A stretch of 41,801 bases of DNA from Amycolatopsis iheyensis (GCF_024703995.1 NZ_JAMXQV010000049.1:1-41801), one strand, 5' to 3'; counted from the stretch's first letter, positions 15,686 to 23,985 are shown. Translations and numbers: made by a program. Notes: generated by a model from the letters alone, not told the origin.

Positions 15686-17170
15686 GTGGTCCCCAAGGTT
15701 CGCTTGGCTCTGCTTTCCTTACTTTCCGTGGTCACACTGAGTCTCGGTGTGACGTTCGTGCTCGCCGGCAGCGCTTCGGCGGCGAACATCCTGGCCAACC
15801 CCGGCTTCGAGGCCGGCACCACGGGCTGGACGTGCACCGCGGTGCCGACCGCCGTGAGCACCCCGGTCCACAGCGGGAGCCGCGCCCTGAGCGCGACGCC
15901 GACGTCTTCGGACAACGCCCAGTGCTCGCAGACGCTCACCGTCTCGCCGAACACCGCGTACAAGCTGTCGGCCTGGGTCCAGGGCAGCTACGTCTACCTG
16001 GGCGTTTCCGGCTCGGCGACGACCAGCACGTGGACGCCGGGCACCAGCGGCTACTCGCAGCTGTCCCTGAGCTTCACGACCGGCTCGAGCACGTCGCTGA
16101 CGGTGTACCTGCACGGCTGGTACGGCCAGCCGACCTACTACGCCGACGACGTCAACCTCGACGGGCCGGGCACCCCGCCGCCGACGACACCGACCACGCC
16201 CACCACCCCGACGACGCCCACCACGCCGCCGACCACCACCACCCCGCCGACGACGACCACGCCGCCGCCGACCCAGGGTGACCTGCCGAAGCACGTCCTG
16301 ACCGGCTACTGGCAGAACTTCTACAACGGCGCCAAGGCGCTGAAGCTGGCCGACGTCCCGACGAAGTACAACATCATCGCGGTGTCGTTCGCGGACGCCA
16401 CGGGCACGCCGGGCGCGGTGAGCTTCACGCTCGACTCCGGCCTGTCTTCGCAGCTCGGCGGCTACACGGACGCGCAGTTCAAGGCCGACATCAAGACGGT
16501 CCAAGCGCGCGGCCAGCGGGTCATCATCTCCGTCGGCGGCCAGAACGGCACGATCAGCGTGAGCGACTCGAACTCGGCGAACAACTTCGCGAACTCGATC
16601 AAGTCGCTGATCTCGAACTACGGCTTCGACGGCGTCGACATCGACCTCGAGAACGGCATCAACGCCACCTACATGGGCCAGGCGCTGCGCAGCATCTACA
16701 ACGGCGGCGGCAAGGTCATCACGATGGCGCCGCAGACGATCGACATGCAGTCCACCCAGGGTGGCTACTTCCAGCTGGCGCTGGGTATCAAGGACATCCT
16801 GACGGTCGTCAACATGCAGTACTACAACTCCGGCACGATGCTCGGCTGCAACGGCAGCGTGTACGCGCAGGGCACGGTCGACTTCCTGACGGCGCTCGCC
16901 TGCATCCAGCTGCAGGGCGGCCTGCGGGCGGACCAGGTCGGCCTCGGCCTCCCGGCGTCGTCCCAGGCGGCGGGCGGCGGCTACCAGGCGCCGTCGAACA
17001 CGGTGTCGGCGCTGAACTGCCTGGCGAAGGGGACGTCGTGCGGCAGCTTCAAGCCGTCGGCGACGTACCCGGCCATCCGCGGCGCGATGACGTGGTCGAT
17101 CAACTGGGACGCGTCGAACGGCTACGCGTTCGCCAACACGGTCTCGGCCGGCCTCGCCGGCCTGCCGTGA
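15686..17170 (+). CDS. Secreted GH18 chitinase with N-terminal carbohydrate-binding module
   Basis: 494-residue exported endochitinase hydrolysing beta-1,4-linked N-acetylglucosamine polymers. Order: Sec signal peptide (hydrophobic core LALLSLLSVVTLSLGVTFVLA, cleavage near GSASA-AN, about residue 32), a beta-sandwich carbohydrate-binding module (NPGFEAGTTGWTC ... YYADDVNLDG, about 35-158), a Thr/Pro linker of TPTTP units (about 160-197), and the GH18 barrel (about 200-494). The catalytic DxxDxDxE motif is intact as DGVDIDLE. GTG 15686 is chosen for GGAGGT five bases upstream, giving a well-formed signal peptide. It is probably induced by chitin oligomers through the operator at 15631-15646. 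Confidence 0.95.
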   Translation: MVPKVRLALLSLLSVVTLSLGVTFVLAGSASAANILANPGFEAGTTGWTCTAVPTAVSTPVHSGSRALSATPTSSDNAQCSQTLTVSPNTAYKLSAWVQGSYVYLGVSGSATTSTWTPGTSGYSQLSLSFTTGSSTSLTVYLHGWYGQPTYYADDVNLDGPGTPPPTTPTTPTTPTTPTTPPTTTTPPTTTTPPPTQGDLPKHVLTGYWQNFYNGAKALKLADVPTKYNIIAVSFADATGTPGAVSFTLDSGLSSQLGGYTDAQFKADIKTVQARGQRVIISVGGQNGTISVSDSNSANNFANSIKSLISNYGFDGVDIDLENGINATYMGQALRSIYNGGGKVITMAPQTIDMQSTQGGYFQLALGIKDILTVVNMQYYNSGTMLGCNGSVYAQGTVDFLTALACIQLQGGLRADQVGLGLPASSQAAGGGYQAPSNTVSALNCLAKGTSCGSFKPSATYPAIRGAMTWSINWDASNGYAFANTVSAGLAGLP

Positions 17171-17177
17171 CGTGGTG

Positions 17178-17216
17178 AAACGGCCCTCCCGGACGCGCGG
17201 TCCGGGAGGGCCGTTT
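17178..17216. terminator. Bidirectional terminator between chitinase and epoxide hydrolase
   Basis: A perfect 17-bp inverted repeat (arms 17178-17194 and 17200-17216, outer bases AAACGGCCC / GGGCCGTTT) around a five-base loop. With A-rich and T-rich outer ends it can end transcription from both convergent genes. Confidence 0.9.
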
Positions 17217-17221
17217 CGCGT

Positions 17222-18358
17222 TCAGCGGTAGGGGCGGAAGAACTCACGCAGCTCCGCCGCGTACAGCTCGGGCTCCTCGAACGGCGCGAAGTGGCCGCCG
17301 CGCTCGTGCTCGGTGACCCGCACGACGTTCGACGTCCGCTCCAGCCACGCCCGCGGCGGCGGCAGGATGTCGCCGGGGAACAGCGAGAAGCCGGACGGTG
17401 TCTCGACGCGCTCGGTGCTGCGCGCGGGTGGGATCGCGGCGTTCGCGCGGTACATCCGCATCGACGAGCCGATCGTCCCGGTGAGCCAGTAGAGCGTCAC
17501 GTTGGTGAGGATCTCGTCCTTCGTGAAGCTCCGCTCGATGTCACCCCCGCAGTCGCTCCACGTCCGCATCTTCTCGACGATCCACGCGGCCAGCCCGGCC
17601 GGCGAGTCGGTCAGCCCGAACGCGGCGGTCTGCGGCTTCGTGACGTGGATCCCCAGGTAGGCGCCTTCGGTCGCGCGCCAGGCCGGCCACGCGGCCAGCC
17701 AGTCGCGCTCTTCCGGCGTGAGGTCCGCCGGATCGCCGGTGAAGACCGGCGCGACCGCGTCCGTCCGGTGCAGCGCCACCACCCGCCCGGGGTGGTCGAG
17801 CGCGAGGAAGCGGCCGACGTGGCTGCCGATGTCCCCGCCCGCCGCGCCGAACCGGTCGTAGCCGAGCGTGCCCATCAGCTCGGCCCACATCCCGGCGACG
17901 GTCACCGAGTCGACCGGCGTGCGGTCCGAATACCCGAAGCCCGGCATGTCCGGCACGACCACGTCGAACGCGTCGGCGGGATCGGCGCCGTGCGCGCCCG
18001 GGTCGGTCAGCAGCGGGATGACCTTCGAGTAGCGCCAGAACGAGTCCGGCCAGCCGTGCGCGAGCACCAGCGGCAGCGCGGTCCCGGTCGCGGCCTTCGC
18101 GTGCACGAAGTGGATTCCGACACCGCCCACCGAGGTGCGGAAGCGGGGGAGCCGGGCAAGGGCGGCTTCCTGCGCGGGCCAGTCGAACCCGTCGGCCCAG
18201 TAGGCGACCAGTTCGCGGAGGTAGGCGACGTCGGTGCCCTGCGCCCAGCCGGCGTCTTCGGGCTCGTCGGGCCAGCGGGTTGCGCGCAACCGGGCACGCA
18301 GGTCCTCGATCGCCGCCGGGGTGGTTTGCGGGGTGAACTGCTCGATGGTGTTCGACAC
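17222..18358 (-). CDS. Epoxide hydrolase (EphB/microsomal type alpha/beta hydrolase)
   Basis: 378-residue epoxide hydrolase. An N-terminal EHN lid domain (IEQFTPQTTPAAIEDLRARLRATRWPDE in parts, residues 5-32; FDWPAQEAALARLPRFR) leads into an alpha/beta hydrolase fold: oxyanion-region HGWPDSFW (about 122-129), the nucleophile elbow GGDIGSHV with the expected Asp, PGFGYSD, and a C-terminal catalytic His in ERGGHFAPFEEPE. It would add water across an epoxide through an ester intermediate. The GTG start at 18358 lies within the symmetric control region shared with the divergent CGNR regulator. A TATAGC -10 box eight bases upstream suggests a leaderless transcript. The physiological substrate is unknown. 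Confidence 0.92.
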   Translation of the reverse strand: MSNTIEQFTPQTTPAAIEDLRARLRATRWPDEPEDAGWAQGTDVAYLRELVAYWADGFDWPAQEAALARLPRFRTSVGGVGIHFVHAKAATGTALPLVLAHGWPDSFWRYSKVIPLLTDPGAHGADPADAFDVVVPDMPGFGYSDRTPVDSVTVAGMWAELMGTLGYDRFGAAGGDIGSHVGRFLALDHPGRVVALHRTDAVAPVFTGDPADLTPEERDWLAAWPAWRATEGAYLGIHVTKPQTAAFGLTDSPAGLAAWIVEKMRTWSDCGGDIERSFTKDEILTNVTLYWLTGTIGSSMRMYRANAAIPPARSTERVETPSGFSLFPGDILPPPRAWLERTSNVVRVTEHERGGHFAPFEEPELYAAELREFFRPYR

Positions 18359-18419
18359 CAGTGAAAGCTATAGCCGGTGTCGGCGTTCGTCAACACCGGT
18401 ATCGGGCTACACTGGTGTC
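18354..18419. promoter_or_regulatory. Symmetric divergent promoter/operator with four ACACC half-sites
   Basis: A 10-bp perfect inverted repeat, GACACCAGTG (18354-18363) and CACTGGTGTC (18410-18419), brackets the region. An inner inverted repeat, CCGGTGT (18374-18380) and ACACCGG (18393-18399), lies between them. The reverse -10 box TATAGC (18367-18372) and the forward -10 box TACACT (18408-18413) both lie six to eight bases from a start codon. A regulator bound here would cover both transcription starts; the adjacent CGNR protein is the obvious candidate. Confidence 0.65.
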
Positions 18420-18932
18420 ATGGGTGGTGACCTGACCTTGGTCGAGCAGTTCCTCAACACGCTCGACGAGCGGACTTTCCGCCGGCACGGGCAGCAGCAC
18501 GTGCCGGCCGACCACCTGACTTCGGTCGAGGATCTGGCCGGTTGGCTCGAGGAGCACAGCCTGGCGGGGCGGCCGCTGTCGCCGGCCGACCTGACCGCCG
18601 CCGTCGCCCTGCGCACCGCGCTGCGGGCGGCGCTGTCGGATGACGCGAAAGCCGCGGAGGCCCTGGCGGGCTTTCCGCTGCGGCTGACCCCGGACGCGTC
18701 CGGAACGCTGCGGGTCACCGCGGTCAGCGACGTGCCCGGCCTCGACGCGGTGGTCGAGACGGTGGCGTCGAGCGTGGCCGCCGGCGGCTGGCACCGGGTG
18801 AAACTGTGCGCGGCGGAGGACTGCCGCTGGGCGTTCTACGACACGTCCCGCAACGGCGGCGGTCGTTGGTGCCACATGGAAGCGTGCGGCAACCGCACCA
18901 AGACGCGCACCTACCGCCGCCGCGCGGACTGA
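18420..18932 (+). CDS. CGNR zinc-finger / ABATE-domain transcriptional regulator
   Basis: 170-residue protein with the two-part organisation of stress-linked CGNR proteins: an N-terminal ABATE domain (FLNTLDERTFRRHGQQHVP ... LTAAVALRTALRAAL) and a C-terminal treble-clef CGNR finger, C-(x5)-CRWAFYDTSRNGGGRWCHMEACGNRTKTRTYRRR broken across residues 134-169. The zinc cysteines are present in KLCAAEDC and WCHMEACGN. ATG 18420 sits seven bases after TACACT, fitting a leaderless mRNA. It is divergent from the epoxide hydrolase gene and likely controls it and itself through the shared inverted repeats. This is inference from layout, since few CGNR proteins are characterised. Confidence 0.9.
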   Translation: MGGDLTLVEQFLNTLDERTFRRHGQQHVPADHLTSVEDLAGWLEEHSLAGRPLSPADLTAAVALRTALRAALSDDAKAAEALAGFPLRLTPDASGTLRVTAVSDVPGLDAVVETVASSVAAGGWHRVKLCAAEDCRWAFYDTSRNGGGRWCHMEACGNRTKTRTYRRRAD

Positions 18933-18936
18933 CCAG

Positions 18937-20595
18937 CTAGCGGGGCGTGATCGGCAGCCGAAGCGCGCCCGGCGCCTCCGACGGCACCGCCGGGTTCTTC
19001 GGCGCCACTGCCGCCACGCGCTGGTAAGCCGAGCCCAGCGAAGGCCGCGGGTCCGCTTCACCGTGGTTCGGCCAGAACGCCATCGCGCGCTCGGCCTGCG
19101 CGGTGATCGTCAACGACGGGTTCACGCCCAGGTTCGCCGAGATCGCCGAACCGTCCACCACGTGCAGCCCCGGGTAGCCGTAAAGCCGCTGGTAGGGATC
19201 GACGACGCCGGTGCCGGGTGAGTCGCCGATCGTGCAGCCGCCGATGAAGTGGCCCGTGATCGGGATGTTCGCCAGGTCCGTCCACGCGCCCTGCGGCAGC
19301 CCGCCGATCTTCTCGGCCACCCGGCGGGTCACCTCGTGGCCCGCCGGAATCCAGGATGGTGACGGCTGCCCGGCGCCCTGGCGCGTGGTCATCCGGCGGC
19401 CGAACAGGCCGCGTTTCGTGTACGTCGTCACGGAGTTGTCGAGGGTCTGCATGACCAGCAGGCCGATCATGCGCTCCGACCAGTGCCGCGGGTTGTGGAT
19501 CCGCAGCAGGTTCCGCCGCTGCTTCCAGAGTTCGCGCAGTCCCAGCACCCACCGGCGCCGCCCCGGCGAACCGTCCACGAGCACCGTCGCCATCAGGCCC
19601 ATCACGTTGCTGCCGCGGCCGTACCGCACCGGCTCCACGTGCGTGACGTCGTCCGGGTGGATCGACGACGTGATCGCGACGCCGCGCGTGTAGTCGGTGT
19701 CCGACCGCAGTGACCGCGCCGCCAGGACGGCCTCGGAGTTCGTGCGCGCCAGCAACCCCAGCCGCGGCGACAAGTGCGGGAGAGTTCCGTTGTCGCGCAG
19801 GCGGTGCAGCAGCCGCTGCGTCCCGAGCGCGGCCGCCGAGAACACCACCTGCGTCGCCGTGAACGTCCGGCGGGAGCGGCGGCCGGTGCGTCGCGTTTCG
19901 ACCGCGTACCCGCCTTCGATCGGCCGCACCGACACCGCGGTCGTCAAGGGGTGCACCACCGCGCCGGCGCGCTCGGCGAGGTACAGGTAGTTCTTGACGG
20001 TCGTGTTCTTCGCCCCGACCCGGCAGCCGGTCATGCACTCACCGCACAGCGTGCACGACGTGCGCTTCGGTCCCGCGCCACCGAAGAAGGGGTCCACTCC
20101 GGACTGTCCGAAGTAGACGCCGACCGGGGTGCGCCGGTAGGTGTGCCCGATGCCCAGGTCGTCGGCCACCTCGCGAAGCACCCGGTCCGCGGCCGTCGTC
20201 GCCGGGTTCTCGACCACGCCCAGCATCCGCTTGGCCTGGTCGTAGTACGGCGCCAGCTCGTCCTTCCAGTCCGTGATGTGCGCCCACTGCGGGTCTTCGT
20301 AGAACTTGTCCGGCGGCTCGTACAGCGTGTTCGCGTACACCAGCGAACCCCCGCCGACGCCGGAGCCGCTCATCACGAACGTGTTCTTCAGCAACGTCAG
20401 CCGCTGGATGCCGAAGCACCCCAGCGCGGGCGCCCACAGGTACTTCCGCAGCCGCCACGACGTCTTCGCGAACTCGTCGTCGGCGAACCGGCGGCCGGTC
20501 TCCAGCACGCCGACGCGGTAGCCCTTTTCGGTCAGCCGCAACGCCGTGACGCTGCCGCCGAAGCCCGACCCGATCACGAGGACGTCGTAGTCCAT
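18937..20595 (-). CDS. GMC-family oxidoreductase (cholesterol-oxidase-like)
   Basis: 552-residue FAD-dependent glucose-methanol-choline oxidoreductase. The N-terminal dinucleotide-binding motif VIGSGFGGSVTALRL (6-20) and GSGVGGGSLVYANTL (about 77-91) fit the cholesterol oxidase/ChoD-like branch. The C-terminal HVVDGSAISANLGVNPSLTITAQAERAM holds the family's active-site His/Asn region. A cysteine cluster, CTLCGECMTGC (about 164-174), is spaced CX2CX2CX3C. It probably oxidises a sterol-like or aliphatic alcohol. Its ATG overlaps the stop of the upstream monooxygenase (ATGA), so the two are coupled and may act in sequence. It ends four bases from the convergent CGNR gene. Confidence 0.9.
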   Translation of the reverse strand: MDYDVLVIGSGFGGSVTALRLTEKGYRVGVLETGRRFADDEFAKTSWRLRKYLWAPALGCFGIQRLTLLKNTFVMSGSGVGGGSLVYANTLYEPPDKFYEDPQWAHITDWKDELAPYYDQAKRMLGVVENPATTAADRVLREVADDLGIGHTYRRTPVGVYFGQSGVDPFFGGAGPKRTSCTLCGECMTGCRVGAKNTTVKNYLYLAERAGAVVHPLTTAVSVRPIEGGYAVETRRTGRRSRRTFTATQVVFSAAALGTQRLLHRLRDNGTLPHLSPRLGLLARTNSEAVLAARSLRSDTDYTRGVAITSSIHPDDVTHVEPVRYGRGSNVMGLMATVLVDGSPGRRRWVLGLRELWKQRRNLLRIHNPRHWSERMIGLLVMQTLDNSVTTYTKRGLFGRRMTTRQGAGQPSPSWIPAGHEVTRRVAEKIGGLPQGAWTDLANIPITGHFIGGCTIGDSPGTGVVDPYQRLYGYPGLHVVDGSAISANLGVNPSLTITAQAERAMAFWPNHGEADPRPSLGSAYQRVAAVAPKNPAVPSEAPGALRLPITPR

Positions 20596-22058
20596 CACGC
20601 CACCACCCGGAAGTCGCCCGCGTCGAAGCGCCGGGTCCGGCGGTCGTACTCGGTGACCAGGCCCGGCCAGTTGGTCGTGACCCGGCCGTCGGCCTGGCGG
20701 TACCAGCTGGTGCAGGCGGTCCACACGCTGTGGCCGAGGCGCTGCTGCACCTCGTCGTCGTAGCGCTCCTCGACCTCCGGCTTGACGTCCACATAGGACA
20801 CGCCGGGGCGCGCGAGCTGTTCGACCGCCTGGCGGATGTAGCGGGCCTGGCGCTCGATCATGTAGATGATGGAGCCGGCGCCGAGGTTCGTGTTCGGCCC
20901 GTAGACGCAGAACATGTTGGGGAAGCCCGGCACGGCGATGCCCAGGTAGGCTCGCGCGCCGCCGGACCACTCATCGCCGAGCGATCGGCCGCCGAGCCCG
21001 CGCACATCGATCCGGCCGAGGAAGTCCTTCGCGGCGAACCCGGTGCCGTACACCAGGACGTCCGCCTCGACCTCGGCGCCGCCCTCGACCCGCACGCCCT
21101 TTTCGGTGATTTCGGTGATCCGCCGCGTTTCGACGTCGACGTCGGGCCGCGCCAGCGCGGGCAGGTAGTCGTTGGTGAACAGGATCCGCTTGCAGCCCAG
21201 GGGATAGGCGGGCTTCAGCTTCGCCCGCAGCTCCGGGTCCTTGATGTGGCGGTGACGCAGCTGGGCGGTCCGCAGCTCGAACATCTTCGCCAGCAGGGGG
21301 TGCTTCGTCATCGCGTACGTCGCGTACTCGGCGAGCAGGAAGATCCGCAGCCGGCCGAGCAGCTGCGTCGGCGGCAGGTGCTCGAACAGCCAGTGCTGCC
21401 AGCGCCGGTAGGTCGGGTCGGACTTCGCCATGACGTAGGGCGGCGTGCGCTGGAAGACGGTGACGTGCTGCGCGCGCTTGCGCACCTCGGGCACGAACTG
21501 GACGGCGCTGGCCCCGGTCCCGATGACGGCGACGCGCTTGCCGGTCAGGTCGACGTCGTGGTCCCAGCGCGCCGAGTGGAAGGCGTCCCCGGCGAAGGTG
21601 TCCCGGCCCGGGATGTCCGGCAGCACGGGCCGCGACAGCTGCCCGACGGCCGGGACGAAGACGGTGGCCTCGTAGGTTTCGCCGCTTTTCGTCTCGACGT
21701 TCCAGGTGCCGGTGGTCTCGTCGAACGCGGCCCCGGTGACCTCGGTGTCGTAGTGGATGTGCGGTTCGAGGCCGTACTTGGCGATGACGCCGCGCAGGTA
21801 GGCGAGGATGTCCGGCTGGTGCGAGAAGCGCTTCGGCCACCGCGGGTTCGGCTCGAAGGAGTAGGAGTAGAGCGGCGACGGGATGTCGCACGCGGCGCCG
21901 GGGTAGGTGTTGTCGCGCCAGACCCCGCCGGGCTCGGCGGCGCTCTCCAGGATCGTGAAGTCGGTGAACCCGGCGCGCTTCAGTTCGATCGCCGTCCCGA
22001 TGCCGCCGAACCCGGTGCCCACGATCAGCACCGACGGCCCCTTCGCCGAACTACTCAT
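20595..22058 (-). CDS. Flavin-containing Baeyer-Villiger-type monooxygenase
   Basis: 487-residue class B flavoprotein monooxygenase using FAD and NADPH to insert oxygen next to a carbonyl. It shows the FAD Rossmann motif GTGFGGIG (near residue 14), the NADPH motif GTGASAVQ, and between them the Baeyer-Villiger fingerprint FAGDAFHSARWDHD (FxGxxxHxxxW). An ATG with SSSAKGPSVLIVG downstream (22058) gives the usual short N-terminus; an ATG at 22100 would add 14 residues, and neither has a clear ribosome-binding site. It is the first gene of a two-gene operon with the GMC oxidoreductase. That pairing fits conversion of an alcohol to a ketone and then to an ester or lactone, substrate unknown. Confidence 0.92.
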   Translation of the reverse strand: MSSSAKGPSVLIVGTGFGGIGTAIELKRAGFTDFTILESAAEPGGVWRDNTYPGAACDIPSPLYSYSFEPNPRWPKRFSHQPDILAYLRGVIAKYGLEPHIHYDTEVTGAAFDETTGTWNVETKSGETYEATVFVPAVGQLSRPVLPDIPGRDTFAGDAFHSARWDHDVDLTGKRVAVIGTGASAVQFVPEVRKRAQHVTVFQRTPPYVMAKSDPTYRRWQHWLFEHLPPTQLLGRLRIFLLAEYATYAMTKHPLLAKMFELRTAQLRHRHIKDPELRAKLKPAYPLGCKRILFTNDYLPALARPDVDVETRRITEITEKGVRVEGGAEVEADVLVYGTGFAAKDFLGRIDVRGLGGRSLGDEWSGGARAYLGIAVPGFPNMFCVYGPNTNLGAGSIIYMIERQARYIRQAVEQLARPGVSYVDVKPEVEERYDDEVQQRLGHSVWTACTSWYRQADGRVTTNWPGLVTEYDRRTRRFDAGDFRVVA

Positions 22059-22133
22059 GGAGGAAAAGCTACGCAGCGGACGCCTGTGACAACAGGCCAC
22101 GAACGGTCACTCGATCGAGAATTCCGGCCAGCG

Positions 22134-22139
22134 TAGAGT
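22134..22139 (+). promoter_or_regulatory. Probable -10 box for barstar-domain gene
   Basis: TAGAGT lies nine bases upstream of the GTG start at 22149 with no Shine-Dalgarno sequence between. The same hexamer precedes the GTG at 5087, so this looks like a second leaderless or near-leaderless promoter. Confidence 0.45.
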
Positions 22140-22148
22140 CACGCAGCT

Positions 22149-22841
22149 GTGCGAGTCGTACGACCTCGATACGTCCTGGTGGAGGACGACGGCGAGCGCC
22201 GGATCCCGTGCGCGGACGCCGACCGGGTGTTCTCCGGCCGGCCGGGCGACCCGGTCTGGCTGCTGGGCTGCGACCTGCCGGACGACCTGCTCGACCGGCT
22301 GAACGCCGGGCGCCGGGTCCCGCCGTTCGTGTGCTCGTTCGAGGTGATCGACCGCTTCGGGCTCGAGACGTGTCTGGGCCTGGTGACGTTCGACGTCGCC
22401 GAGTGGTCGCCGTCCGGCGGCGGGCACGTCGACCTCGCGCTGCGCTCGTCGCTGCACGACCCGCCGCGACCGGCCGGACAGGCGGTCTGGGACCAGTGGT
22501 TCGACGGCGGCCCGCCGGTGAAGAACCTTTGGGCGGGCCACGACCGCACCGAGTGGCTCCGCGCCGCGCTGGCGCACCGCTTCGACGGACCGGACCTGCC
22601 GCCGGGGGAGACCTACCGGCTCGACGGAACGCACCTCACCGATCTGATGAGCTACTACTGCGCACTCGGCGAAGCGGTCAACGGCCCGGGCGGTTACTTC
22701 GGCTGGAACCTCGGCGCGGTCGAGGACTGCCTTCGCGGCGGCTTCGGCGCGACACGGCCGTTCACCCTCGTCGGACCGGTGGCGACCGAAGCCCGCGAAG
22801 TGCTCGAAGAACTCGGCATCACGCTGCGGCCAGCACCCTGA
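22149..22841 (+). CDS. Barstar-domain protein with unknown N-terminal domain
   Basis: 230-residue protein. The C-terminal part (about 155-225) follows the barstar (ribonuclease-inhibitor) pattern: YRLDGTHLTDLMSYYCALGEAVN, then GGYFGWNLGAVEDCLRGGFG, then PFTLV and a final helix AREVLEELG. Barstar binds and blocks barnase-type RNases. The first 150 residues are not recognised; they contain DPVWLLGCDLPDDLLDRLN and FEVIDRFGLETCLGLVTFDV, suggesting an alpha/beta domain. No barnase-like toxin gene is adjacent, so it is an orphan immunity protein or has another role. GTG 22149 is chosen from the promoter spacing. The end overlaps the convergent glycosylase-like gene by 23 bases. Confidence 0.75.
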   Translation: MRVVRPRYVLVEDDGERRIPCADADRVFSGRPGDPVWLLGCDLPDDLLDRLNAGRRVPPFVCSFEVIDRFGLETCLGLVTFDVAEWSPSGGGHVDLALRSSLHDPPRPAGQAVWDQWFDGGPPVKNLWAGHDRTEWLRAALAHRFDGPDLPPGETYRLDGTHLTDLMSYYCALGEAVNGPGGYFGWNLGAVEDCLRGGFGATRPFTLVGPVATEAREVLEELGITLRPAP

Positions 22842-23913
22842 CCTCCCGAGTCTCCGCCGCGGGCTCCGCCCAGCTCAGCAACCGACCGGCCTCGCTCTCC
22901 AAGGCCGCCACATCGCGCTTCGCCAGCTTCTCGAACGGCGACAGCTCGACCACCGCCGCCTTGCGCTCCTTCCGCAGCTCCCAGAACCCGCGTACCAGTC
23001 CGCCGACCAGCAGTGTTCCCTTGACCAGGCCGTTCTGCGTGATCACCCGCTTCCGGTACTCGTCGGAAATCACCCGCGTCCGGTCCGCGTACGAGAGGAT
23101 CATCTGGTCGAACGGCCCCAGCAGCCGCGGCGGCGCCGGAACGTCCTCGGCCGGCAGGGTCAGCTCCGGCAGGTCGATCAGCTCCCGGCCGTCCGGGTCC
23201 CGGTACCGCCGCAGGTCCATCGACGACGCCACCTCGCCCAGCCGCGTGATGCCCGCCCACGCCTGGACGTCGGCCACCGTCGCCGGGCCGAACGCGCGCA
23301 GGTAGCGCGCGATCAGCGACGACGGCGAAGGCGTGGAAAGCGGCGAGCCGACCCAGGAGTCCAGGCACGCGTACGTCGTCTGGCCGGCCTTGCCCCAGAT
23401 CGCCCGCGGCGGGGTCTGCACCAGCGGCAGCCGGCCGCGCGCGAGGTGCGTCAAGGAGGCCGCCGGGACAGCCCAGCGGCGCGCCAGCGAGGCACCCAGC
23501 TCGGTGCTCGACAACGGCGAAGCGGCCAGCAGCTCGCGCGCCGACGAGGCGACGAGGTCGTGGTCCAGCCCCGCCAGCGCGCCCGCGTGCTGCGTGTTCG
23601 TCTTCAGGTCGCGGTCGTAGAGCACCTGCACCACCGGCCGCCACGCCAGCGCGTCCGCCGCGGTGACCAGGTGGACGGTGCCGCGCATCAGCGCGATCCG
23701 GACCACGCGCCGCTCTTCCAGCAGCGCCGCCAGCTCGGCCGGCTGGAACCCGTGCAGCCGCGACCACAGTGCGTAGTACGGCGGGAACGGCGCCTGCGCC
23801 TGCAGGCCGGCGAGCTGCTCCACAGCGTCGTACGCCGACATCTTCACGCGCCGCAGCAGCAGCTGGCGCTCCAGCGTCGCGCGGTTCAGGGCCCGCCGGC
23901 TCAAGGTCTCCAC
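22819..23913 (-). CDS. AlkZ/YcaQ-like DNA glycosylase family protein (winged-helix HTH_42)
   Basis: 364-residue protein of the HTH_42 family, which includes the interstrand-crosslink glycosylases YcaQ and AlkZ. The start SRRALNRATLERQLLLRR and the segment AVEQLAGLQAQAPFPPYYALWSRL (about 31-54) are characteristic. GLQAQAP holds the QxQ catalytic-type motif described for AlkZ relatives. RGTVHLVTAADAL and RAFGPATVADVQAWAGI belong to the winged-helix repeats. RLLGPFDQMILSYADRTRVI and GLVKGTLLVGGLVRGFWEL match the C-terminal beta domain. It would excise bulky alkylated bases. AlkZ proper protects azinomycin producers, while most homologues are orphans of unknown substrate, as here. ATG 23913 starts with METLSRR. 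Confidence 0.85.
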   Translation of the reverse strand: METLSRRALNRATLERQLLLRRVKMSAYDAVEQLAGLQAQAPFPPYYALWSRLHGFQPAELAALLEERRVVRIALMRGTVHLVTAADALAWRPVVQVLYDRDLKTNTQHAGALAGLDHDLVASSARELLAASPLSSTELGASLARRWAVPAASLTHLARGRLPLVQTPPRAIWGKAGQTTYACLDSWVGSPLSTPSPSSLIARYLRAFGPATVADVQAWAGITRLGEVASSMDLRRYRDPDGRELIDLPELTLPAEDVPAPPRLLGPFDQMILSYADRTRVISDEYRKRVITQNGLVKGTLLVGGLVRGFWELRKERKAAVVELSPFEKLAKRDVAALESEAGRLLSWAEPAAETREVRVLAAA

Positions 23914-23979
23914 GTCGTCACCCTAACGATCACCCCGGACAGTTCCGGTCCTCGATTCGACGTCGCAACGGCCGTCATC

Positions 23980-23985
23980 CATACT
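23980..23985 (+). promoter_or_regulatory. Probable -10 box, leaderless AraC-family gene
   Basis: CATACT lies seven bases upstream of the ATG at 23993 and there is no ribosome-binding site between them, consistent with a leaderless mRNA. Confidence 0.4.

Noticed and set aside
14320..16281. 653-residue forward frame across tex and the chitinase start
   Set aside because: It is antisense to Tex and out of frame with the chitinase; composition is that of a shadow.
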